This document shows positions 15,085 to 24,294 of a stretch of DNA of 64,000 bases, in pieces. Positions within the stretch are counted from its first letter, which is position 1. The number at the start of each line of letters is the position of its first letter. The position numbers were made by a program, and so were the translations under genes. The stretch is from the NCBI GenBank assembly GCA_964575025.1, contig CAZNPV010000008.1, positions 1-64,000 on the forward strand. Reading direction: 5' to 3'. Source of the stretch: JABMQB01 sp964575025 (GTDB lineage Bacteria > Bacteroidota > Bacteroidia > Bacteroidales > Prolixibacteraceae). The notes below the pieces were generated by a model. The model did no database searches. It was not told the origin of the DNA and worked only from the letters and a program-made list of their open reading frames with translations.

Positions 15085-18000
15085 TTATTCGTTTTTCAGG
15101 GCTGCCACCAATTCTTTTCTTTTAATAAAGAACCACGTGAGTATTCCTATCCAGAATACTCCGTTAAGAAGGATGATTCCCACGATCACAACCAGGTTGA
15201 TCAGAGATACTTCGGTATTATCAGACAAAAAGGATGGAAGCGCAGCAATCACAGCGGTAATAAATCCGATGAGAACACCTCCTGCCAGCAATGCTGAATA
15301 TTCAGAAACCAGCAGGTTGAATATTTTCATTTTACTGAAGCCTACGGCCCGTAACAGAGCGATTTCCTGTTTTCGCTCCAGGATTGTTCTTGCCAATACA
15401 ATAGCGAGTCCCAGAGTTCCCAGAACCATTCCCAGCGCCCCCAGCGCCAGGAAGATAGCAAGGTATGTGTTGGTAACAGAATAAAATGCGGCAAGGCGTT
15501 GTGCTGTTTCAACCTGTTCCCAGCCGTAATCCCGAAAGGTGAGGGTTAATTCATCAACAACGGTCTGTTTTTGTTCCGGGCTGCTCTCAATAAGGAATAG
15601 TTGGGATCCACTGCTTGATGGATAATGTTCCAGGAAATGGGTGTTGCTGATAATCACGTTTCCCTGAAAGACAGAAGGTGCCAGCCCTCCAATAAGCTTC
15701 AGAGCAAGGGTGTCTCCCGCTTCATTTCGGTAAAACAGGGTATCTCCCACCTTTTTCCCCAATCCCCACCGGATTACCGTCTGATCGGCTATCGCCGGGA
15801 TCACTCCTTGTTCCGGTTCTTTGTTGAGCGATAGCCAGGGGTGTGATTTATCGAGCATTTCATCCGATACAGAAAAAGAAAACCGGCCCTGCAATTCTTC
15901 CGGATTCACACCCAGGATGGCCGGTTGGGAGATCAGGTTCAGGTTCAGGCAACTGGCATCATCGCCTTCCATTCTGCGTAACTGAACAACATCCCAGGTA
16001 TCTGAAAGCCCCTCCTTAGTGCGATACACAGGATCATTTAAATCAGACAAAACAGGCATTGTGGTTTCAGCAAAAAACATAAATCCGCCGGTTCCACTGG
16101 TTTTCCTTTCAGCCCCCCGGAACATATCTTTCCGGTTGGCACCCGTAGAAATAACAAGAAATGTACCCAACGCCAGCAGTAAGAAAACCGTTAGCGAACG
16201 ACTGCGGTTTCTGGTAAGATTTCTGGCACTCAGCCTTCTAAGGCTTAATCTGCTGCCCGGATGTACTCTTTGATAAGTCAACAACCTGTCTGCAAAAAGT
16301 ATCAGGGAAACAAGCATCAAACTGCCACTGATCAAAAACCAGGAAGGATTCTGTGATTCGTCAAGAACGAACTGTTCAATGAGTATAAAAACAGAGATCA
16401 AACCAGTCAGTAAAGCAACCATCATTTTCAGAATGCGTATCCAGGATTTCTCTTTCCCTGCTATTTTTTTCTGAATATCAGCAGCCTGTTGCTTTTGGGT
16501 TCTATGCATGGAATAACTGATCACTATTACGGAGAGGATTATGCTTGCCAGAAAACCAATTCCCAGGGTTAACGGGACCAACTGTATTTCAAGCATGTTG
16601 GTCCTGACAATGTCGTTCCAGAGGCTGTTGAGTGCATAAAAAACAATATGGGTATATCCGACGCCCAGCACGATTCCTGCCAGAGCTCCTGAAACCGATA
16701 CGAGAACGCCTTCCGATAAGAACAGATTCCTCACCTGTTTGGGCTTAAAACCAAGGACCGTCAATGTCCCCATTTGTCCTTTCCGGTTTTCCAGATTTAA
16801 CAGGAACAAAAGGGCAGAAAGAAGAGCAGCAGCTACCAGGAGAAAAAAACTTAACCCGATAAACAGCTGACTGAAACTGACCCCGTTCTGCGCTGCTGCA
16901 AGCCCGTTTTCTTTTACGGGGAGGATACTGAATCCCAGGTCTGCAGGATCTGATGCATTATGAAATTTCTCTCTGAGATCTTCTTCACCAAGACGATCCT
17001 GTGAAAATCGCACCGATGTATAGTTCCCAAACCGGTTAGCCCATATTTCCTGAGCTTTCTCAATGGATATAAAGGCTTTGGGCATACCCTGGTATCGATC
17101 CCAGTAGGCTTCATCCTTCTCCCTGATCTTTTCCAGATCAATAGGGATGCCCGCTTCCCATTCGCTGCAGCTGCCGGCATCATACAAACCCGGTATATAC
17201 GGCATCAAGGTACTGTCGGTATAGCTGCTTTTCATGCCAACAACTTTGCTAACAACAAAGGTTGAATACTCCTGCGTCAATTTTCGCAACGGGCCGGCTA
17301 CATAATAAGCCAGTTCAAGCGAATCTCCTTCCCCGGCACCCAGGTCGTCAGCCAGCCATTGGTTAATGATGATGTGATGATTTGCCAGTTCACCTGCAGG
17401 CCGCGTAGAAACAAAGGAATAAGGAGTTTCTTTTAGGTGCGTTTGATCCTCTGTTTTTGTGATGCTGTTCACAAAGTAGGTGAAGACACCTGTTGCTCCC
17501 GGAAGAGAGCCAAAACAATCATAAACAGAAGGATCCATAAAAACACGTTCCGAGAGAATCTCATTCTCTCCGGTTTTTTTGATATTTCTGAAAATGAGGC
17601 CTGCATCTTCAGGCTTCCAACGCTCTTTTAGAATCCGGATTATTTGTTCTGTTTCCAGATCTGAACAGATCAGCAGGGTATTTGCCTTTCCCGAAAAGTC
17701 CATCAGTTCATTCAGGCGCTCGATGGACATAAAGGCATTAAACGGTGCTGTTTGGGTATTTTGCAATGAAAACCTGCCAAGATCTTCTGCTGATGCGATG
17801 TCTTTTATTGAAGCCCGGAAGGAAACGCTGGTTTCTTCATCCGACATAAAAGGGGCATTTAAAGGAATCTGGCTCGCCTTTTTGATGCGTAAAACCACTT
17901 CATCACCAGGTGTAACAGAAAGCCTGGCAGCTAAATTTTTGCTTAGTATGATTTCATTCCTTTCCAGGCCGGAAAAAAAACGGGAGCCCGCAATCTGATG

Positions 18001-18345
18001 AAAAGAACTGTCGACACCTACCACCTGAACCCGGTTGGCCCTGTGAGTTCCCCCGTCTGAAATGGCAACTGCTTCACTAAGCAAGGCAGGAGCAACACGC
18101 AATGCCCCTTTCACAGCCATATCCTCCGCCAGATCCTGCCGGAAATAACGATCAACAACCCTAAGGGCATGGGTTGTATTTCCCAATCGTAAGGTCGCAA
18201 TTTTTGTAAGGCTGTACGATACAGAATCGCCTATAATGAGAGCCCCGGTTAATACGGCCGTACTTACAGCAACCCCCAGGGCGATAAGAATATTCCCACG
18301 TATATAAAATAAAAAACTCTTTATAATGACCTTCAGCCTGTTCAT
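15085..18345 (-). CDS. MacB/FtsX-type ABC transporter permease (double-domain)
   Basis: This 1086-residue inner-membrane protein has an N-terminal helix (about 13-37), then a large periplasmic domain. A first FtsX core follows (helices near 495-520, 545-575, 590-615), then a pair of helices near 640-690, another long external domain, and a second FtsX core at the C terminus (about 955-1075, with RAVGFSKMKIFNLLVSEYSALL). This duplicated layout is shared by exporters of lipoproteins, lipids or peptides that work with a LolD-like ATPase. Such an ATPase lies at 19563-20243 on the same strand, but a plus-strand gene is placed between them. The substrate cannot be told from the sequence. Confidence 0.88.
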   Translation of the reverse strand: MNRLKVIIKSFLFYIRGNILIALGVAVSTAVLTGALIIGDSVSYSLTKIATLRLGNTTHALRVVDRYFRQDLAEDMAVKGALRVAPALLSEAVAISDGGTHRANRVQVVGVDSSFHQIAGSRFFSGLERNEIILSKNLAARLSVTPGDEVVLRIKKASQIPLNAPFMSDEETSVSFRASIKDIASAEDLGRFSLQNTQTAPFNAFMSIERLNELMDFSGKANTLLICSDLETEQIIRILKERWKPEDAGLIFRNIKKTGENEILSERVFMDPSVYDCFGSLPGATGVFTYFVNSITKTEDQTHLKETPYSFVSTRPAGELANHHIIINQWLADDLGAGEGDSLELAYYVAGPLRKLTQEYSTFVVSKVVGMKSSYTDSTLMPYIPGLYDAGSCSEWEAGIPIDLEKIREKDEAYWDRYQGMPKAFISIEKAQEIWANRFGNYTSVRFSQDRLGEEDLREKFHNASDPADLGFSILPVKENGLAAAQNGVSFSQLFIGLSFFLLVAAALLSALLFLLNLENRKGQMGTLTVLGFKPKQVRNLFLSEGVLVSVSGALAGIVLGVGYTHIVFYALNSLWNDIVRTNMLEIQLVPLTLGIGFLASIILSVIVISYSMHRTQKQQAADIQKKIAGKEKSWIRILKMMVALLTGLISVFILIEQFVLDESQNPSWFLISGSLMLVSLILFADRLLTYQRVHPGSRLSLRRLSARNLTRNRSRSLTVFLLLALGTFLVISTGANRKDMFRGAERKTSGTGGFMFFAETTMPVLSDLNDPVYRTKEGLSDTWDVVQLRRMEGDDASCLNLNLISQPAILGVNPEELQGRFSFSVSDEMLDKSHPWLSLNKEPEQGVIPAIADQTVIRWGLGKKVGDTLFYRNEAGDTLALKLIGGLAPSVFQGNVIISNTHFLEHYPSSSGSQLFLIESSPEQKQTVVDELTLTFRDYGWEQVETAQRLAAFYSVTNTYLAIFLALGALGMVLGTLGLAIVLARTILERKQEIALLRAVGFSKMKIFNLLVSEYSALLAGGVLIGFITAVIAALPSFLSDNTEVSLINLVVIVGIILLNGVFWIGILTWFFIKRKELVAALKNE

Positions 18346-18387
18346 TTGTTCCCTGTATGGTTATTTTTTTAAAAGAACACCCTCAGA

Positions 18388-18395
18388 CAAAGATA
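18388..18395 (-). promoter_or_regulatory. -7 promoter box for the ABC permease
   Basis: On the minus strand TATCTTTG matches TAnnTTTG, 43 bases upstream of the permease ATG. It indicates that the permease is transcribed on its own and not only with the ATPase gene beyond the intervening plus-strand gene. Confidence 0.5.
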
Positions 18396-18567
18396 ATAAG
18401 GATGTCGATACCGGACCTGTTATTTTTCCTGCTTAAGTCCGGTTTTTTTAGTAAAACTTGTTAATTTTAACCTTAGTAACTGAAAGTACGGGTTACATGC
18501 AATTTTCACAGAGTTACAATCTGCATTTTAAATACTGATAAATTAATAAACAATCCAACCAACAATT

Positions 18568-19506
18568 ATGGAAACAAAAAGAGAATTTCTAAAAAAACTG
18601 GGACTCATTACTGTCGGTAGTCTGGTGGGCGGGACGATGTCTCCTGCATTCGCATCAAAAACAAAAGGAAATTTATTTGCTCCTTCCAAAAAGATTGGTC
18701 TTCAGATCTACTCGGTAATGAGGGAACTCAACGAGGATGTTCCCAAAGGACTGAAAAGAATTGCGGATATTGGGTACAAAACCATTGAGCTTGCAGGGTA
18801 CGGGAACAGGAAAATGGGTGAATATGAAGTTACGGAATACCGCAAACTTGCAGAGGATGCCGGACTGAAGATAACGGGTTCTCATGTGAATCCACCTGTG
18901 AGGCAATACTCCAAAGATAACCTGGAACAAATCGCAACCTTTTGGAAAGAAACAGTGGAAGACCACGTAAAACTTGGAGTAACTACCCTTGTTCAGCCCT
19001 CTATGCCGAATATCCAGACCATTGACGATGCCAAATTTGTAGCGGAAGTGTTTAATAAAAACGGTGAGATTACCAAAGAAGCAGGCATTAAATGGGGCTA
19101 TCACAACCACAACATGGAATTTAACCGGGTTACGGAAAATGCGGACGAACCGGCACCTTCCAATCCCTGGGTCCGCCAGGGAGAACCTATTTACGACCTG
19201 CTGCTGAATCATACCGATCCCAAACTGGTATTTTTTGAAATGGATGTTTACTGGGCTGTTATGGGACAAGCCGACCCGGTTGAATATTTTCACAACCATG
19301 CCGGCAGATTCCCTGTTCTGCACATTAAAGACCGTGCTGTCCTCGGAGAATCCGGAATGATGAATTTCAAAAAAATATTTGAAGTGGCCTACGAAAACGG
19401 CCTTGACGAGTATTATGTGGAACTGGAAGGCATTCGGGGAATGACTCAGTTTGAAGGAGTTAAACGCTGTTTCGATTATCTTGCAAATGCTCCTTTTGTA
19501 AAATAA
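18568..19506 (+). CDS. secreted sugar phosphate isomerase/epimerase-like TIM-barrel protein
   Basis: This 312-residue protein of the xylose-isomerase-like TIM barrel superfamily. An exported N terminus is visible: KREFLKKLG resembles a Tat motif with Lys-Arg in place of Arg-Arg, followed by a hydrophobic segment and a cleavage-type site near residue 29 (AFAS). Barrel signatures are IGLQIYSVMRELNED (39-53), GYHNHNMEF (about 174-182), FFEMDVYWAV and VLHIKDR, the latter two carrying likely metal ligands. Related proteins in Bacteroidota act on sugars in the periplasm, for example 3-keto-glycosides. It is inserted against the direction of the flanking ABC transporter genes and ends in a good terminator. 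Confidence 0.85.
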   Translation: METKREFLKKLGLITVGSLVGGTMSPAFASKTKGNLFAPSKKIGLQIYSVMRELNEDVPKGLKRIADIGYKTIELAGYGNRKMGEYEVTEYRKLAEDAGLKITGSHVNPPVRQYSKDNLEQIATFWKETVEDHVKLGVTTLVQPSMPNIQTIDDAKFVAEVFNKNGEITKEAGIKWGYHNHNMEFNRVTENADEPAPSNPWVRQGEPIYDLLLNHTDPKLVFFEMDVYWAVMGQADPVEYFHNHAGRFPVLHIKDRAVLGESGMMNFKKIFEVAYENGLDEYYVELEGIRGMTQFEGVKRCFDYLANAPFVK

Positions 19507-19529
19507 CAACAACCAGATGCCATAAACAG

Positions 19530-19561
19530 ACAGGTGTTATTCCAATAGCACCTGTTTTTTT
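19530..19561 (+). terminator. rho-independent terminator after the TIM-barrel gene
   Basis: ACAGGTGTTATT (19530-19541) pairs with AATAGCACCTGT (19544-19555) over 12 bp with one G-T, closed by a two-base turn, and is followed by seven T. It ends one base before the stop codon of the convergent ATPase gene. Confidence 0.88.
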
Positions 19562-19562
19562 A

Positions 19563-20243
19563 TTAATTCAACACTCCGTCATGCAGATAACAGGTTTCAT
19601 CCATACGGTCTGCCAGATCCTGTGAATGAGTTACTACCACCATAGCCACTTTTTCTTCTTCGCTTAATGAAACCAACAGATCGCCAAGATTCTTCGCGTT
19701 TTTTTCATCCAGGGCACCTGTTGGTTCGTCGGCAAGCAACAGTTGGGGTTTATTAATCAGCGCTCTGACCACTGCTGTACGCTGGCATTCCCCTCCGGAT
19801 AATTCTGCCGGGCGTTGATACCGTTGATCCCAGATACCCACCCTCTTAAGCAGGTACTCAGCCCACGATTCATCCATAACCTGTACTTTCTTTTTAAAAG
19901 GAAGTACAGGCAACAACACATTTTCCCAGAGCGTAAGCTGTGGCAGAAGATAATGCATCTGAAAAATAAATCCCAGTTCCCTATTTCTGAATTCTGCCAT
20001 TTCAACCTGTGACAACCGGGAGAGGTCTTTTTCCTTAAAGATGATTCTTCCCGAATCTGCACGGTCGAGGGCTCCTGCAACATTAAGCAGGGTTGTTTTT
20101 CCGGACCCGCTGGGCCCCAGAACCGCCATTTTTTTCCCCTCCTTCACTTCCAGCGACAGTTCTTTTAGTACAGGCCGGAAACCGGGGCTGTTGGGATCTC
20201 CATATCCCTTTGATACATTGTCCAGCAATAATAAACTAGCCAT
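19563..20243 (-). CDS. LolD/MacB-type ABC transporter ATP-binding protein
   Basis: This 226-residue ATPase of the LolD/MacB/FtsE group is the energy subunit of an FtsX-type exporter. Walker A is GPSGSGKTT (43-51), the Q-loop lies in IFQMHYLLP, the signature is LSGGECQRTAVVRAL (about 143-157), Walker B is LLLADEPTGALDEKN, and the H-loop is VVTHSQD. It is cytoplasmic and probably serves the 1086-residue permease at 15085-18345. It starts 14 bases after the upstream glycosyltransferase gene on the same strand, so it may be the last gene of the long minus-strand run. Confidence 0.92.
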   Translation of the reverse strand: MASLLLLDNVSKGYGDPNSPGFRPVLKELSLEVKEGKKMAVLGPSGSGKTTLLNVAGALDRADSGRIIFKEKDLSRLSQVEMAEFRNRELGFIFQMHYLLPQLTLWENVLLPVLPFKKKVQVMDESWAEYLLKRVGIWDQRYQRPAELSGGECQRTAVVRALINKPQLLLADEPTGALDEKNAKNLGDLLVSLSEEEKVAMVVVTHSQDLADRMDETCYLHDGVLN

Positions 20244-20257
20244 CTATGATTTATATA

Positions 20258-21556
20258 TTATTGTTTTTCGCTTCCATGCAGTGATTCGTACAGCTCAATC
20301 ATTTTCAGGGTTTGTATGTGGATATCAAAATGTTTTCTGACCCCACTGACCGCCTTCTCACTGAGCGATTGAATTCTTTCCGGTTTGGTAAACAAATCCT
20401 CCAGGGTCTCTGCAAGTGCTTTGGGGGTATTCTCTTCATAAATCACTCCGCCTTCCGAAGTTTCCACAATTTCCGGGAAAGCCCCCAATGCAGGCTGTAC
20501 TACAGGCACCCCTGAAGCCATAGCTTCCAGAAGGTACATTCCGAAAGCTTCTCCATTCCGTACCGGTACTGAGAGCAAAGAGACCTTTTTAAAAAATTCG
20601 TCTCGTCCCTGATCTTCAAACTTCTTATGAAAGTCAACCTGACTATCCAGATTGTTCTTTTTTAAACGCTTTTTTATTTCTTTGATATAGCGGGTATCAT
20701 CCCCTGTAGAACCACCGGTAACCACCAGTTTTACATCCCCGAACCCGGGTTTCTTTTTTAACTCAATAAATGCATCGGTAAGAATATCCAACCCGTTTTC
20801 ATGGTTCATTCGTGAGAGATATCCAATATTACGTGGCTTTTCTGAAGAATTAATGCAGGTATAATCTGTATGGCTGATGCCAAGGTGTATGATATGCACT
20901 TTTTCTGGGGGTAAGTTCATCTTTTTCTTCATCACATCCGCAAAATAGGTACTGACCGATATAAAGGCATCCACATTTTCAGCTTTTTGGTGCATCAGTT
21001 TCCAGATATGTTTTCTGAAACCCGGTTCCATGGCGTCAACCCATACATCTTCATCCTGGAGCGAACATACCACCGGGACGTTAAGCTTTTTTTTAATCTG
21101 ACGGGCCAGACCCAGCAACAAAGCATTGGATATATGGATGATATCCGGCTGAAAGTGGTCGGCTATCCAGTGAACCATTTCGTCCAGTTCTTCCCGTTGC
21201 TTTCCTTCTTCTCCCATCAGCATGGATTCAGTCATATCTTCCAGTCCCCTGGCGTTGGTTGATCCAGCCATCGATGAAGCAAACTTCAGAAGAGGCTTTG
21301 AATTTAAAACACGCTCCACCCATCTCGGTGCTTTTCTCAATACAGGAAAACGTTGTTTCAGGTACAGACTCACAGCACCATAAAATACCGGAATGTCGGT
21401 AAGGTCATGTTCATCCGCAAAAAGGGGCAGATACATGGGTATCTTAATTACCTGGTGTCCTTCCTTTCTGAAAGCTTCGAAATATTTGCTGTCACGAAGA
21501 CAATTCCCGCAATAAAAGGAACCACCTGATCCGGGTATTATCTGAATGATATTCAT
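20258..21556 (-). CDS. GT4-family glycosyltransferase
   Basis: This 432-residue cytoplasmic or membrane-associated glycosyltransferase has the GT-B fold. The N terminus has the Gly-rich IIPGSGGSFYCGNCLRDS, and the C-terminal nucleotide-sugar domain shows VTGGSTGDD, then EAFGMYLLEAMASGVPVVQP (about 355-374), the Glu-x7-Glu motif typical of GT4. A distinctive Cys pair (YCGNC) sits at the front. Acceptor and donor cannot be assigned. It lies 26 bases after the PQQ-type propeller gene, at the tail of the redox cluster. Confidence 0.85.
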   Translation of the reverse strand: MNIIQIIPGSGGSFYCGNCLRDSKYFEAFRKEGHQVIKIPMYLPLFADEHDLTDIPVFYGAVSLYLKQRFPVLRKAPRWVERVLNSKPLLKFASSMAGSTNARGLEDMTESMLMGEEGKQREELDEMVHWIADHFQPDIIHISNALLLGLARQIKKKLNVPVVCSLQDEDVWVDAMEPGFRKHIWKLMHQKAENVDAFISVSTYFADVMKKKMNLPPEKVHIIHLGISHTDYTCINSSEKPRNIGYLSRMNHENGLDILTDAFIELKKKPGFGDVKLVVTGGSTGDDTRYIKEIKKRLKKNNLDSQVDFHKKFEDQGRDEFFKKVSLLSVPVRNGEAFGMYLLEAMASGVPVVQPALGAFPEIVETSEGGVIYEENTPKALAETLEDLFTKPERIQSLSEKAVSGVRKHFDIHIQTLKMIELYESLHGSEKQ

Positions 21557-21582
21557 GATTTGCTTTCTTTCCCTGTTCGTTC

Positions 21583-22689
21583 TTATTCACCAAAACAGTA
21601 CACAAAACCATCGAAAGCACCGGTCACAATTTTTCCGGAAAATACGGCCGGATTACTCAATACGGAACTTCCCAGTTCATAGGTCCAGACAACTTCCCCG
21701 TTTTCCAGGTTTGAAATAATCAGGTCACCGCGGGTATTTGCCGTAAGCACTTTATCTCCTGAAATTACTGAGGATGCATCTATTTTTCTTCCGGTATTGT
21801 GCTTCCAGCGCAATTCTCCGGAATCCTTGTCAAAACAGTAAATGTATTTATCGTTGTTGCCGATCACAACCTTATCATCTTTTAATGCCGGCGACGCAAT
21901 AAACGGAAGAAGCGTTTCTTCATCCAGCCATGTCCATAACACCTTTTTTGTTTGCAGATCAACTTTTGAAAATTTACCATCGTAATCGCCCAGGTAAACA
22001 TGATTCCCATCTACGGCCACCGAACTGGCCACATACGTAGCCACATCAATTTTTGAAATCAGTCTGCCGTCAGAAATATTCACGATATGGAGAAAACCGT
22101 CACAGCCACCAAATATTGCTTTGCCATCAAAACAGGCTGCGGCACCGTTCACAAAATTATCGGTTTCATATTTCCAGCGGACCTCGCCGGTTTCTGCATC
22201 CACACAATGAAGGTAAAAATCGTAGCTCCCCACCACAATGCTTGTTTGTCCGTCACTGGTCCAATAATTGGGAGAACCACTGATCTGATTTTCACACCTA
22301 TACTCCCATTTCACCTTTCCCGAATGAAGATCGATAGCCAGGAGCTGACCATCCAGGTTCCCTATATACACGGTACTCTCCAGGATTAAAGCAGGAGCTT
22401 CAATGGAATTTTCGGTTTCATGCTCCCATATTTTTTTACCCGATGTATCCAGACAGTAAACCATTCCGTTTGTTGATCCAATCACTATTTTCCCGTTTGC
22501 GGCAACCGGAGCTGATTTAATCATATCTCCGGTATCAAATGTCCAGAGCAGCTTTGGGTCCCGGGGTAATTCAGAGGCTGCCACGCCTGTGAGTTGCTTA
22601 TTCCCCCGGAATAGTGGCCAGGCGGTCTGTTCCTGGGGATAAACCATATACCCAAAGAAAATCAATACAATAAGTGTTAAATACTTCAC
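21583..22689 (-). CDS. secreted PQQ-type beta-propeller protein
   Basis: This 368-residue protein starts at GTG (22689). A signal peptide ends near residue 19 (VYPQ). The mature part is a beta-propeller of seven or eight blades with repeated tryptophan-docking motifs of the form DxxTGxxxW: DTSGKKIWEHE, DLHSGKVKWEYR, DAETGEVRWKYE, DKDSGELRWKHN, ENGEVVWTYE. Such propellers occur both in PQQ dehydrogenases and in scaffold proteins such as BamB. I see no PQQ-dehydrogenase catalytic Asp/Cys-Cys motif and no heme site, so a scaffold or sensor role is as likely as an enzyme. Periplasmic; last redox-cluster gene before the glycosyltransferase. Confidence 0.85.
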   Translation of the reverse strand: MKYLTLIVLIFFGYMVYPQEQTAWPLFRGNKQLTGVAASELPRDPKLLWTFDTGDMIKSAPVAANGKIVIGSTNGMVYCLDTSGKKIWEHETENSIEAPALILESTVYIGNLDGQLLAIDLHSGKVKWEYRCENQISGSPNYWTSDGQTSIVVGSYDFYLHCVDAETGEVRWKYETDNFVNGAAACFDGKAIFGGCDGFLHIVNISDGRLISKIDVATYVASSVAVDGNHVYLGDYDGKFSKVDLQTKKVLWTWLDEETLLPFIASPALKDDKVVIGNNDKYIYCFDKDSGELRWKHNTGRKIDASSVISGDKVLTANTRGDLIISNLENGEVVWTYELGSSVLSNPAVFSGKIVTGAFDGFVYCFGE

Positions 22690-22731
22690 GATAATTCGTA
22701 ATTATAGGTTAATCTTTGTATCCAGGCCTCT

Positions 22732-24294
22732 TCAGCTTGTTTTTTTCATTGACAGAGCTCCCGTCGGACAGCTTTCCGCCACCTTCCTGGCAGTAACCAC
22801 CAGGCTGTCTCTCAATTCCTCATTAAAAGGTGTACCTATCTCCACATCAAATCCCCTGCCAATGAAAGTAAATCCGAATTTCTCCCTGTATTTGGCCGTC
22901 AGCCGCACACAGATTCCGCATTTAATGCATTTCCCCGGTTCATACACAACAAGGTCGTGGTTGAAAAGTTTAGAGATTTTTCGTCTTTCTCCGGTTGAAA
23001 ATCTGCGCTGGCTGGCTTTGTATTCTTCAGCAAGGTTCCGAAGTTTACACGAATGTATCTCCCGGCAATCACAATGAAGGCATCGTTTGGCTTCTTTCCG
23101 GGATATTTCCGGTTCAAATCCCCGGTTTTCTGTTTCCGGAGGGGTCCATCGTTTACCGGGAATTGATTCTTTCAGGTATTCAGAAAATTCTTCCGGGGTC
23201 AGCTTTCCGAACCTGGAATTAAACAGACGGGGCTCTCCTTTCACTTCTTCCCTGTTTATATACTGATCCACTGAAAAAGCCACCTCTTTGCCCTGTCCTG
23301 CCGAGCGCACTGCCAAACGCGACGGGCGCAGTACATTGCCAATTGCAAACACTCCTTCTTCGGAAGTCTCATAGGTGTTTTTATCTGCTTCAATTCCTTT
23401 GGCTGTTAACCGGAAGCCCCATTTTTTCTGGGAATCGGAAATATTTCCGGAGGCTATAATTACCGCATGGTTTTCTTTTCTCAGTTCCCGGAACATTTCT
23501 GCATCCACCTCTTTGCCAGTTTCCAATGCAACCCCGGTGTCCGCGATCTGTTGTATTTCCCTGTCGAGGATTTCTTTCGGAAGTTTTTCATTATCGATTT
23601 TGTACCGCAGCATTCCTCCCGCCTGTTCTTCTTTTTCATAAACGGTACATGCATACCCCCTCAAGCGGAGATAGAAGGAAGCTGCCAGACCTGCCGGTCC
23701 TGAGCCTATAATGGCCACTTTTTTCGTATTGGAAGGGGGAACTTCAAGCGATTGAAAAACCTTTTCCGCGGCTATATCACCAACAAATCTTTTCAGGAGA
23801 CATATTGATACCGCTTCATCCACCGATTTCCGATGGCAGGCTCCTTCACAGGGTGCCGGACATATACGTCCCAAAACGGAGGGAAGGGCAATGTCCCGGA
23901 GAACCACCCGCAGGGATTCTTCAAATTTACCTTCCAGAATCAGGCGGTTCATTTCCGGAATATTCATGTGTGCCGGGCAGGCAATCTGACAGGGTGCTTC
24001 GCAATCGCCGACATGCTCACTGAGCAGCAATTCCAGAGCTATTCTCCTCCCTTCCAGGACCTCTTCATCTTCGGTAACAATCTCCATGCCCTCCTGTACC
24101 ATTCTCGAACAGGAAGGAATAAGCTTTCCGGTAGCAACATTTTTCACCAGGCAAACCATACAGGACGTAAAATGTTCCAGTTCTTCATGCCAGCACAACG
24201 AAGGAATCCGTTCTCCTGCCAGTTCAGCTGCTTTCATTACAGAAGTTCCCTCCGGAACCTGTATTTCTCTGTTGTTTATTTTAATGTTGATCAT
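22732..24294 (-). CDS. GltD-like Fe-S flavoprotein with a NuoG-type ferredoxin front and no NAD(P)H domain
   Basis: This is a 520-residue cytoplasmic protein. Residues 1-80 are a 2Fe-2S ferredoxin (C34, C45, C48, C62). Residues 90-185 are the helical Fe-S domain of GltD/dihydropyrimidine dehydrogenase (C98, C102, C106; C145, C149, C153). FAD binding is GSGPAGL (197-203). The usual second Rossmann domain that binds NADPH seems absent: only about 30 residues separate VIIASG (278-283) from GVFAIGN (314-320). The C terminus carries further Cys clusters (RCLHCDC near 412; GKCIKCGIC near 463, with a final CPTGA). Its ATG directly follows the stop of the NuoEF gene, implying coupled translation and a shared complex. 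Confidence 0.85.
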   Translation of the reverse strand: MINIKINNREIQVPEGTSVMKAAELAGERIPSLCWHEELEHFTSCMVCLVKNVATGKLIPSCSRMVQEGMEIVTEDEEVLEGRRIALELLLSEHVGDCEAPCQIACPAHMNIPEMNRLILEGKFEESLRVVLRDIALPSVLGRICPAPCEGACHRKSVDEAVSICLLKRFVGDIAAEKVFQSLEVPPSNTKKVAIIGSGPAGLAASFYLRLRGYACTVYEKEEQAGGMLRYKIDNEKLPKEILDREIQQIADTGVALETGKEVDAEMFRELRKENHAVIIASGNISDSQKKWGFRLTAKGIEADKNTYETSEEGVFAIGNVLRPSRLAVRSAGQGKEVAFSVDQYINREEVKGEPRLFNSRFGKLTPEEFSEYLKESIPGKRWTPPETENRGFEPEISRKEAKRCLHCDCREIHSCKLRNLAEEYKASQRRFSTGERRKISKLFNHDLVVYEPGKCIKCGICVRLTAKYREKFGFTFIGRGFDVEIGTPFNEELRDSLVVTARKVAESCPTGALSMKKTS

